From positions 9,046,932 through 9,110,931 of the forward strand of contig CM057138.1 in assembly GCA_029964075.1 (NCBI GenBank): 64,000 bases of DNA, read 5' to 3'. A program made the position numbers and the translations under genes. Origin of the DNA: Patiria pectinifera. Taxonomy: Eukaryota > Echinodermata > Asteroidea > Valvatida > Asterinidae. Numbering within the stretch: the stretch's first letter is position 1; each line of letters opens with the position of its first letter. The notes below the pieces were generated by a model. The model saw only the letters and a list, made by a program, of their open reading frames with translations, did not search any database and was not told where the DNA came from. This document shows positions 55,001-64,000 of the stretch, one piece after another.

Positions 55001-57938
55001 ACTGTGAGCACATCAATACCAGTACCCCCTCTAGGCTCTAGTCCCACACGCATGCGCTCGGTCCGTTTTGGGGGTGCCCTTATTGAATTAACCGCACTGT
55101 GAGCACATCAATACCAATACCCCCTCTAGGCTCTAGTCCCACACGCATGCGCTCTGTCCATTTTGGGGGTGCCCTTATTGAATTAACCGCACTGTGAGCA
55201 CATTAATACCAGTACCCCCTCTAGGCTCTAGTCCCACACGCATGCGCTCTGTCCATTTTGGGGTCCCCTTATTGAATTAACCGCACTGTGAGCACATCAA
55301 TACCAGTACCCCCTCCAGGCTCTAGTCCCACACGCATGCGCTCTGTCCATTTTGGGGGTCCCCTTATTGAATTAACCGCACTGTGAGCATATCAATACCA
55401 GTACCCCCTCTAGGCTCTAGTCCCACACGCATGCGCTCTGTCCATTTTGGGGTGCCCTTATTGAATTAACCGCACTGTGAGCACATCAATACCAGTACCC
55501 CCTCTAGGCTCTAGTCCCGCACGCATGCGCTCTGTCCATTTTGGGGGTGCCCTTATTGAATTAACTGCACTGTGAGCACATCAATACCAGTACCCCCTCT
55601 AGGCTCTAGTCCCGCACGCATGCGCTCTGTCCATTTTGGGGGTCCCCTTATTGAATTATTGAATTAACCGCACTGTGAGCACCTCAACCCCAGTTAACCC
55701 TCTATGCCCTAGTCCCGCACGCATGCGCTCTGTCCATTTGGGGGTGCCCTTATTGAATTAACTGCACTGTGAGCACATCAATACCAGTACCCCCTCTAGG
55801 CTCTAGTCCCGCACGCATGCGCTCTGTCCATTTTGGGGGTCCCCTTATTGAATTAACCGCACTGTGAGCACATCAATACCAATACCCCCTCTAGGCTCTA
55901 GTCCCGCATGCATGCGCTCTGTCCATTTTGGGGGTGCCCTTATTGAATTAACCGCACTGTGAGCACATTAATACCAGTACCCCCTCTAGGCTCTAGTCCC
56001 ACACGCATGCGCTCTGTCCATTTTGGGGGTGCCCTTATTGAATTAACCGCACTGTGAGCACATTAATACCAGTACCCCCTCTAGGCTCTAGTCCCACACG
56101 CATGCGCTCTGTCCATTTTGGGGTCCCCTTATTGAATTAACCGCACTGTGAGCACATCAATACCAGTACCCCCTCCAGGCTCTAGTCCCACACGCATGCG
56201 CTCTGTCCATTTTGGGGGTCCCCTTATTGAATTAACCGCACTGTGAGCATATCAATACCAGTACCCCCTCTAGGCTCTAGTCCCACACGCATGCGCTCTG
56301 TCCATTTTGGGGTGCCCTTATTGAATTAACCGCACTGTGAGCACATCAATACCAGTACCCCCTCTAGGCTCTAGTCCCGCACGCATGCGCTCTGTCCATT
56401 TTGGGGGTGCCCTTATTGAATTAACTGCACTGTGAGCACATCAATACCAGTACCCCCTCTAGGCTCTAGTCCCGCACGCATGCGCTCTGTCCATTTTGGG
56501 GGTCCCCTTATTGAATTATTGAATTAACCGCACTGTGAGCACATCAATACCAGTACCCCCTCTAGGCTCTAGTCCCGCACGCATGCGCTCTGTCCATTTT
56601 GGGGGTGCCCTTATTGAATTAACTGCACTGTGAGCACATCAATACCAGTACCCCCTCTAGGCTCTAGTCCCGCACGCATGCGCTCTGTCCATTTTGGGGG
56701 TCCCCTTATTGAATTAACCGCACTGTGAGCACATCAATACCAATACCCCCTCTAGGCTCTAGTCCCGCATGCATGCGCTCTGTCCATTTTGGGGTGCCCT
56801 CATTGAATTAACCGCACTGTGAGCACATTAATACCAGTACCCTCGAGGCTCTAGTCCCGCACGCATGAGCTTTTTCTGTTTTTGGGGTGCCCTTATTGAA
56901 TTAACCGCACTGTGCGCACATCAATACCCGGACCCCCTATAGGCTCTAGTCCCACACGCATGCGCCGGTCCGTTTTGGGGGTGCCCTTATTGAATTAACC
57001 GCACTGTGAGCACATCAATACCAATACTCCCTCTAGGCTCTAGTCCCACACGCATGCGCTCTGTCCATTTTGGGGTCCCCTTATTGAATTAACCGCACTG
57101 TGAGCACATCAATACCAGTAACCCCTCTAGGCTCTAGTCCTGCATGCATGCGCTCTGTCCATTTTGGGGGTGCCCTTATTGAATTAACCGCACTGTGAGC
57201 ACATCAATACCAGTACCCCCTCTAGGCTCTAGTCCCACACGCATGCGCTCGGTCCGTTTTGGGGGTGCCCTTATTGAATTAACCGCACTGTGAGCACATC
57301 AATACCAGTACCCCCTCTAGGCTCTAGTCCCACACGCATGCGCTCTGTCCATTTTGGGGGTGCCCTTATTGAATTAACTGCACTGTGAGCACATCAATAC
57401 CAGTACCCCCTCTAGGCTCTAGTCCCACACGCATGCGCTCTGTCCGTTTTGGGGGTCCCCTTATTGAATTAACCGCACTGTGAGCACATCAATACCAGTA
57501 CCCCCTCTAGGCTCTAGTCCCACACGCATGCGCTCTGTCCGTTTTGGGGGTCCCCTTATTGAATTAACCGCACTGTGAGCACATCAATACCAGTACCCCC
57601 TCTAGGCTCTAGTCCCGCATGCATGCGCTCTGTCCATTTTGGGGTGCCCTTATTGAATTAAATGCACTGTGAGCACATCAATACCAGTACCCCCTCTAGG
57701 CTCTAGTCCCACACGCATGCGCTCTGTCCGTTTTGGGGGTCCCCTTATTGAATTAACCACACCGTGAGCACATCAATACCAGTACCCCCTCTAGGCTCTA
57801 GTCCTGCACGCATGCGCTCTGTCCATTTTGGGGGTGCCCTTATTGAATTATTGAATTAACCGCACTGTGAGCACATCAATACCAGTACCCCCTCTAGGCT
57901 CTAGTCCCTCTACGCATGCGCTATGTACATTTTGGGGT
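52035..57938. repeat. 95-bp satellite, array 5 (about 62 units)
   Basis: The longest uninterrupted block. A marked variant, TTATTGAATTATTGAATTAA, recurs at 53553, 55648, 56508 and 57840; the first two are 2095 bp apart (22 units), the next 860 bp (9 units), showing multi-unit copying. Units decay near 52890-52960, 55680-55720 and 56840-56960. It ends TTTTGGGGT before element-body sequence. Confidence 0.93.
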
Positions 57939-58457
57939 AAATGAACTTTACCACGCACGGCCTTACATATATACGTACACGTGTGCAAGCGTTCTGCGGG
58001 CATGACTTTCTGTGATCAATACCCCAGCCTGTATGTGATGATAAACATTGAGGATACATTTGCTGGAATCGACCATTGATGTAGAAATAAACCAGGGTAA
58101 ATCGAAGCCTGTGATCCCATAGTGATCCAGATACAGATATGCACAGGAAATTAAATCGATTTTTAACTCCATACATGATTCAATTTTATGTATAACTATA
58201 AGTCGGCAAAATGACGACTTAAAGCAGAAGTGGGCATTCACTTTATAAGTCGTCACAAATTCTTGGGTCCCGGGAGTTCCGACTTAGCCAGAGTTTACAG
58301 TATTGCAATCCAGGATACTGTATGGGCAAATCAAAGTGTGCTTTGTTATCCATGAACTAAGTACAAGTTATCATGTCCGCATTATATAAAAACATAGATG
58401 TACGTGTATGGGTGTAACTCGGCAAAAACAGTAGTTAATTCGTTGCATTTTTTTTAG

Positions 58458-58694
58458 CAACTGGGGATCCCAATCAGCCAGATGAAGATACTTTATACAG
58501 TGATTATGCTTCTGAGAGCTCCGAGTCGTCCATGGACTCAGCTTTGTCACCGATACCAACAGATGGAGAAGACATGCCCACTGCTGCTGACCGATCAGTA
58601 GAAGGCACCACGCAGGGAAGCAGTACCTCCATACAGTATTGTGAGACTTGCGTTGCCCTAAACCTTGGAACGGCTTGCCAGAATTCAACACATG
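58458..58694 (+). CDS. Exon: acidic Ser/Thr-rich linker and start of the C-terminal Cys module
   Basis: A 237-bp phase 1-1 exon. The first 55 residues are rich in Asp, Glu, Ser, Thr and Pro (DEDTLYSDYASESSESSMDS), suggesting an extended, possibly O-glycosylated stalk. Then YCETCVALNLGTACQNSTH supplies three cysteines and an N-glycosylation site (NST), leading into the NTR module on the last exon. The acceptor is a T-run plus AG and the donor GTATGT. A Ser/Thr/Pro-rich region is also known in SpCRL/SpCRS. Confidence 0.75.
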
Positions 58695-58765
58695 GTATGT
58701 TGTGCTTTACATTGATTTATTAATGTCTGTCCTGGAATTTGGATTGGGTTTGGTTGTATGGCAAG

Positions 58766-59308
58766 TAAGCACCGTCGATTTATCAATATTTTCTCAAGTA
58801 TTCAATATTATTTTGAAATCAATATCGCCGATAGTAATTTTTAAATCGTATCAAAATATTGAAATTTTCGTTATGGAGGAATGATATCGAAAATCTTAAA
58901 AATGAGTCAGATTATCGTCAAAATAAATCTCCTGTTTGTGCTTTTACTTTGTGTTTAACGTTTGCTGTATAATGAAATGAAACTCGGCGCAAGTTGTACT
59001 CGCTAAGCAGTGTCACTTTGAGCTCTGCGTTCGCTTGAATCCGTGGTCTCCCCAATGTAAAACCTCAAAAGAAACCGCCCGTTCTGGACAAATGTCGGTG
59101 CCGAGATTTGTTTTAAAAGGTTTGAGCAATATGCTCCAGAGAAAGCCCTGGAAAATTGGGACTTGTATTGATAAGATTGTTTTTATTTCATCAAAGTGTC
59201 ATTTTTATGGTCTTTAACTTTTACGTGGGATAATCGATATATCGAATATTCTCGATTTTGGATTTCCGATATATAGATTATTGAAAATTCTGATATCGAC
59301 GGTGCTTA
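58766..59308. mobile_element. hAT-type MITE (543 bp) in the last intron
   Basis: The inverted ends TAAGCACCGTCGAT (14 bp, perfect) are flanked by an exact 8-bp duplication ATGGCAAG (58758-58765 and 59309-59316). The body has ATCGATAT-rich subterminal sequence. No transposase frame was found. Confidence 0.85.
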
Positions 59309-59669
59309 ATGGCAAGCAGTACACTTGGTAGTGTTTTCTCTGGAATGGTGGAACAAAAGTTTGAGATAAACTGAGGTGCCGGTGCAGGCATTTCGAGTTA
59401 CTGGGATACAGGAATATTTGTGCGCGTAACATCCTATTCTCGTGATTGGAATGGAGTATTCAACATAAATGGAGTTTTGAGTGATCTGAATTTGAGTTAA
59501 TAAGAGGTTACTGTACATAACAACTACTCTGCTTTCCAACAGTAAAAAAAGTCCATCTGCTAAAAAATCATGGAAGGAAAGTATTATATAAAAGAGAAAA
59601 GAGAAGAAAAATCAACTTTAAATTCTACACTCTAACTAGTCCTTTTTGTCTTTGACTTTTAAATTGCAG

Positions 59670-59962
59670 TCTTCATTGGCATACCGCAGAAAGTTGAGCC
59701 AGCTCAGCCAGACAGTCTCAACTACAGTGTGAATGTCGTGACTACCATCAAAGGTTACACTCATACCCAAAATATCACTTTCCTGATGCAAGGGACTCTT
59801 GATGAAACCAACCAGTGTTATTGCCCCAGAGTCACTGTAGGGCATGATGAGTACCTTTTTATTTTGCGAGAGGATAGTTCTGCAAGTTTCCCAATCACAA
59901 ATGGCTTTGTTGGATTATGGGCCGACCACAGTGCAACTTACGATAGCACCTGCAACTTGTAA
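59670..59962 (+). CDS. Last exon: NTR (netrin/C345C-like) module and stop
   Basis: A 293-bp final exon entering in phase 1 and ending in TAA. It codes VFIGIPQKVEPAQPDS, NYSVNVVTTIKGYTH, QNITFLMQGTLDE, then the NTR hallmark CYCPRVTVGHDEYLFILRE, and FVGLWADHS with a last Cys three residues from the end. The C-x-CP-x-x-x-x-G-x-x-YL pattern is typical of NTR domains in complement C3/C4/C5, netrins and PCOLCE. Two N-glycosylation sites (NYS, NIT). The acceptor is AAATTGCAG. It ends without a membrane anchor. Confidence 0.78.
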
Positions 59963-60284
59963 TTCCTTGGCCACATTCATTGTCCATTCAAGTTTTGGCT
60001 TTTTTGACCTTTAACCCCTTCAAGACCAGGAGTATATGCCTATGTTTCCCTGAAGTAATCTTTGCCCTATTTCAACAGTGTCCAGTAAAATGATTTTAGA
60101 TATGATTGAGGTTGTGTTGAATTTATTGTGTATCAGATAGGTCAACATTGGGCACGCAAAAACACTGCGGAAGAACGCTTTTATACTATGGGTTTTTTTA
60201 TATCCATATAGACATTTTCCTAAAAATATGACGACGTCAGCCAAAGACACCTTAAATTGAGTACTTATAGCATGGTTGATGCTA
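59963..60284 (+). other. 3' UTR start, polyadenylation signal not certain
   Basis: No AATAAA occurs close to the stop. The nearest plain AATAAA on this strand that I noticed is at about 61118-61123, which would put a repeat inside the 3' UTR. Confidence 0.3.
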
Positions 60285-60880
60285 TAACCCATTCCTGGTG
60301 GTTAAAAGCCCATCACATGGCCGGTCTTACATGTATATGATAAAGACCGGCAAGCTGGTCTTAAACACTTTTTTCCAGTGTCACATGAAATTCAGACTCT
60401 ATGAAATCCAGTGCCTTTTACATTTTATTAGTTGAACGTTCACAATCCTCACATAGGCATGCACAATGGTAGCAGTGAGTCAGAATTTCTTAGTCCTAAA
60501 TTCACAACGCACCACCCCGGTGGCATCCTGCCGCGCCAAGCTCCATAAAAGGAGATGTTTACGACATACTCGCGAGCTGGACACTCCGTTATATAGCTAG
60601 AGGGAAGTATTGAAAAACATGACATGAACTTGTTGAAAAAAATCTTTGGAAATTTTGAATTGTTGACTTGTTTTAACTTTTTGACCAAAAAGTTTTTATC
60701 TTTTTAAATCTTTATGTGTTTTTTTTTATAGTTTTATTTGCTTGGTCGGTATTAAACATCATGTTTAAGACCGGGTGGAGGCTGGATACTGATAGTTACC
60801 CTCGCCTTTGACTCCAGTAATTATCAGCATCCATACTCCAATCGGTCTTAAATAGAGTGTTTAAAACCTCTGAAGCACAC
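60285..60880. repeat. Dispersed repeat, copy 3 of 3, with decayed hairpin
   Basis: It shares ATGATAAAGACCGGCAAGCT, TTTTCCAGTGTCACATGAAA and AGTTGAACGTTCACAATCCT with the copies at 19852 and 28508, and TTTAAGACCGGGTGGAGGCT ... CGGTCTTAAATAGAGTG is a decayed form of the hairpin at 28994-29104. It lies in the 3' flank or UTR. Confidence 0.7.
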
Positions 60881-62357
60881 ATTTATTCCAGTCTGGCTCC
60901 ATAACTGTTTGCAAATGAGTTATTTTGGCCACCAAAATGCACTTTTATTCAAATTCACTTTTATTCAAATTCACCTCTGATTTTTTTTTTTTTCAATACA
61001 AGATACAAATAGTTAATCTTTATTTGTTTGAGTTTCAAGGGATGTTTCTACCATGTTGTATTTTTTTAAAACAATATTACCTGTTCAATAAGTTACCTCC
61101 ACTTCATTTCGAAACTCAATAAATCTAATTTCTTCAGGGGGAAAAATAACAAATAATATGATGAAGGAAATTTGCCAGTGGTTCTGTATACATGTAGTTG
61201 CTTGGATTCGCTGGCGATTTTCCTCTCAATCAAGTGTCATAAACACTCTTTTTGTACAGTCAAAACCGGAAACGACAGGCAACTATTCAACCTTCCCCAA
61301 AAAAGGACATTTTTTATAAGAAGGAATTTTAATCCGGGCGATGTATATTTTATAATGGGTTTGCCTTTTTTCGCTCACATATTTAGAAACACTGTTTTGG
61401 ACGGCGCGGTATTACATCATGGTTAGCCGAGCCAGTGAATAGTCATTTGAATGTGCTGTTCATCGGTTGCTATGTAACCATCCAGCACTCCATGTTTAAG
61501 AACCATTGAGTTTCAAGACAATGGGTCTTGGATCTAGATAAGGCAATGTAAACATTTCCTGGATGTCCGCGCCTGCCTACACTTCGAGTTATCCGAGGGT
61601 AGTTTGTGGGCAAACATTAATCTCGGACCCGACTCGGCTGGGTCGTGGGTTCGAGTTCCACCTGGGTAAGCTTGTGAATTTCCTGCAAGCAGACAACGCT
61701 GAGTCATATACAGTGTTTATGACTATGTTGGCGAAGGACAACCCCCAATATAATACAGGACACTTTTAGTAAATATAGTTTTTTTTATTTCAATTTTATG
61801 ATTAAAGAGTATTTTAGGAGTTCAAATTTAGGAATGCACTTAGTAATAAACATCGCTTTGCCGAATACATGCACTGAACGGAGCACAATGTTCTTACATG
61901 TAAATAAAATTATACCAAAAATAGAGGTATTTGTCGGATAACTTTAAGAGTGTTTATTGTTTTTAAAAACGTTATGCGCCCAGGCCCTATCAAATGTGTC
62001 CCCCGCTTCCCAAGGTCTGATGTTGGGATTTGGTAACGTTTTTCATGCCCCAGGGTGGGGATTTTGGTCACTCAAATTACATTGTTAACATTGGCGTACT
62101 ACATGGAAAGACTAGTGTGCCCCACGTATGTATGTAGGGGCATGGTAGGGGATTGTCACTTTTGTCTGAAGAGTGGGGATCTCGTCACTTCAAAAGTGAC
62201 CATCCCTACGTCTTGAGTGGGGCAGCCCGGGGGGAGGGCCGGGGGGAACAATTGATAAGCGCATTACCATATTTTTGGCTGGTACCATATTTCAATAGGG
62301 GGCGCTGTTCAAATTCGACGATTATTAAGACCAGATTACAGAAGGTAGCAGACCAGT
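60881..62357. other. 3' flank, no gene recognised
   Basis: A tRNA-like B box (GGTTCGAGTTCC) at 61649-61660 may mark a SINE remnant. Nothing else was recognised. Confidence 0.4.
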
Positions 62358-63230
62358 AAATAAACTTCCATTGACCCCAATGGTAAATGCTCCCACTTCA
62401 AAAATTCGGGAAAAATACTCACAACTCTCCAAGGTGTTCGAGACACACATCAAATTAAAGCTTATTTCATCATCTTTCATTTTCTTTTCAATTTTTGGGG
62501 GGTCAACTGATGACTTTTAGGAGAAATTTCCATCTGAAGATGATCACCCCTGAAAATAGTCCCGAAGCCCATCGCCATTTTGAAAAACGATGCCTACACT
62601 CCATTGCAAAGTAGAGCGCTTTTAGGGTCCAAATTACATCAAAATTACACAGAACTGCAAGCTCCAAGTCCTGTGCACGGTTTCCACCCATATTTTTTAC
62701 AAACCCTCAAGTTCATGGCCCACAGCATGCTCAAATACTGAAAATTTTGAGGGCATGCAAATCGTGATTTGGCCGGCGCAGGCAATTTCGGACCGATTTA
62801 CTGCACCCAGCAGGATGCAACCCTGCAAATAAATTCCCATAGACACTAGTGCTAAATGCCCATACTTCAAAATTCTTTTAAAAATACTCAGAACTCTCAC
62901 AGGTGTTTGAGCTGCACAGAAAAAATGATGATCGACATGTCGTCTTTCAATTTCTTTTCATTTTTTGGTGGGTTGACCATTGACTTTTCGAGAAATTCTC
63001 GCCCAAAGAAGACGACCCCTATTTTCCCCCAAAGCGGAACGGCAGCCATCTTGAAAAACGATCCCTCCACAACGTGGCAAAATAGCGCCACTTTCGAGCC
63101 CAATTGTATCCAAAATGCTCAGAATTGGAAGCCCCGAGTCCGGGCCAGAGGTTCATTGCCATATCTCTTCAATTCCCCAATGTTATGGCTCCCAGAACAC
63201 TCTAATATAGAATATTTTCAGGGTATAACT
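62358..63230. repeat. Tandem duplication, 469-bp unit, two diverged copies
   Basis: AAATAAACTTCC at 62358 and AAATAAATTCCC at 62827 begin two parallel stretches that share AAAATACTCA-AACTCTC, TTTCTTTTCA and TTGAAAAACGAT in the same order. Short ORFs inside show no protein motif. Confidence 0.6.
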
Positions 63231-63631
63231 TTTATTCATGAGCTCGGCGGATGGATTTAGGCCTATTTACCGGTCAGTGTACCGTATTTTGAACAGGCGG
63301 ACATTAGGCCCCCAAAAAATAATCGGTCTCTCAGACCGAAGTTCCGGAATTGATGCGGCGACGCGTTGTTTTTTTGTTTTGTTTTTTAAGCTTGAATTGT
63401 ACAGACAAGGTGGGTACTATTTTGCTTTTTTGTGTCCTCTTTATGCATTGGTGTCCTCCATAATTTGCCTTGGTGCAATTTCTCCATTCCTTGGTGCTAG
63501 CTCCTTGGTACAAAAATTTGACGAGGTGCGGCAATAGAGGGCGCTGTTGTAGCTTCTGTGTTAATGGACCCGCCAAACCCCCCTTCTGGATCCGCGCCTG
63601 AATTTATTAATCAGCGAATCTGTTCAGAAAT

Positions 63632-63878
63632 TGCATCCGGTTCGTTAGTGTGACGTCACCTCAAGCACTTTCTGCACGATTGGAACCGGAAGTTAACGCA
63701 GCTCGAGCGTTTGTAGCCAATCTGGTTCGTTAGTGTGACGTCATCTCATTTCAACCATGGTGTAGCATAGCACGAATGGAACCGGAAGTTAACGCACCTC
63801 GAGCGTTTATCCATTGGGCGCTAGTTATCAGTGGCGCGCACTCGTGTATGACGTTTTACTAACGAGCCGGATGCGTAA
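63632..63878. promoter_or_regulatory. CRE and ETS-type motif cluster within a repeat-like unit
   Basis: Two TGACGTCA sites (63651-63658, 63736-63743) and two ACCGGAAGT sites (63685-63693, 63781-63789) alternate. The surrounding units (GGTTCGTTAGTGTGACGTCA, GGAACCGGAAGTTAACGC, CTCGAGCGTTT) are tandemly doubled, and GCATCCGGTTCGTTAGT is mirrored at 63861-63877. It could be a promoter of a gene to the right or a MITE with fixed binding sites; neither is proven. Confidence 0.4.
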
Positions 63879-64000
63879 TTTTTATTCCTAGGAGGTTTAG
63901 GGGCAATGCCATGAATAATTCATGTTTATCCATGAGAACGGACAATGACATCAACAGCATTGTTGTTAGTTACTCAACTAGTTACTATACATTAAAGCAT

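Larger units (their letters stand above)
40340..58300. mobile_element. Putative Tigger/pogo-type element expanded to 18 kb by satellite amplification
   Basis: The left end CAGTAAACTCCAGCCAAGTT (after TA at 40338-40339) and the right end, in reverse complement CTGTAAACTCTGGCTAAGTC (before TA at 58301-58302), form imperfect terminal inverted repeats. Subterminal AAGTCG motifs occur inside both ends (40375-40550 and 58202-58285). The left interior at 40340-40726 and the right interior at 57939-58300 would be element body; everything between is satellite, foldback DNA and a solo LTR. The single-element reading is inference; the ends are seen. Confidence 0.55.
689..59962 (+). other. Gene span: SpCRL/SpCRS-like complement-related mosaic gene, 5' end outside the window
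   Basis: Twenty-four exons on the plus strand join into one open frame of 1546 residues ending in TAA at 59960-59962. Every junction is GT-AG, and all introns are phase 1 except a phase-0 intron splitting CCP4. Module order is CCP x7, fucolectin-type domain, CCP x6, Ig-like, CCP x2, FIMAC x2, Ser/Thr-rich acidic linker, NTR. Established: sea urchin SpCRL and SpCRS are mosaics of short consensus repeats, a fucolectin domain, a Ser/Thr/Pro-rich region and FIMAC modules related to factor I and C6/C7. The match in module types is the basis of the name. Inferred: a secreted coelomic-fluid protein, since no membrane segment is visible. The first exon seen is already an internal phase-1 exon, so the signal peptide lies upstream. 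Assembly is by eye, without transcript evidence. Confidence 0.8.

Noticed and set aside
41655..57938. CRISPR-like array
   Set aside because: Units are contiguous 95-bp copies without variable spacers, and the surrounding gene has introns, so this is eukaryotic satellite DNA.

Overview
The window is animal nuclear DNA from a marine deuterostome, most likely an echinoderm. The reasons are phase-1 exons with GT-AG borders, many marine-invertebrate type repeats, and one large plus-strand gene whose modules match a mosaic family known from sea urchin, the complement-related proteins SpCRL and SpCRS. Species cannot be fixed from the sequence alone, and a hemichordate is not excluded.

Nearly everything between 689 and 59962 is this one gene. 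I assembled 24 exons by eye. All but one junction are phase 1 (the exception is a phase-0 intron inside CCP4). The joined frame is open for 1547 codons including the TAA stop. The 5' end (signal peptide, promoter) lies left of the window. Module order: seven CCP/sushi modules, a fucolectin-type (FTP, F5/8-like) lectin domain on three exons, six CCPs, one Ig-like domain, two CCPs, two nearly identical FIMAC/Kazal-like modules, an acidic Ser/Thr-rich linker, and a C-terminal NTR (netrin/C345C-like) module. No transmembrane segment is visible, so a secreted complement-type recognition or regulatory protein is inferred.

The introns are full of mobile DNA. 1-11 kb: tRNA-derived SINEs, a GTACTCG array, two Tc1/mariner-type elements and a broken Ty3/gypsy gag-protease-RT on the minus strand. 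12-30 kb: hAT-type MITEs with 8-bp target duplications, foldback MITEs, a DIRS-like remnant and a three-copy dispersed repeat. 30-38 kb: a 37-bp minisatellite, a pol-deleted LTR retrotransposon with both LTRs and a 5'-truncated L2/CR1-type LINE. 38-40 kb: a PIF/Harbinger-type MITE.

The most unusual region is the 20.2-kb intron at 38295-58457. It holds about 13 kb of a 95-bp satellite plus about 4 kb of foldback DNA built from 62-bp repeats. The block lies between the two ends of what looks like a single Tigger/pogo-type DNA transposon (40340-58300, TA flanks). Inside it are a solo LTR with a 4-bp target duplication made in satellite-like sequence, two full foldback elements with 6-bp duplications each carrying a 101-bp element with a 9-bp duplication, two truncated foldback derivatives, and a 4.16-kb higher-order duplication. 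After the stop codon (59963-64000) I see only repeats, plus a cluster of CRE and ETS-type motifs near the right edge.
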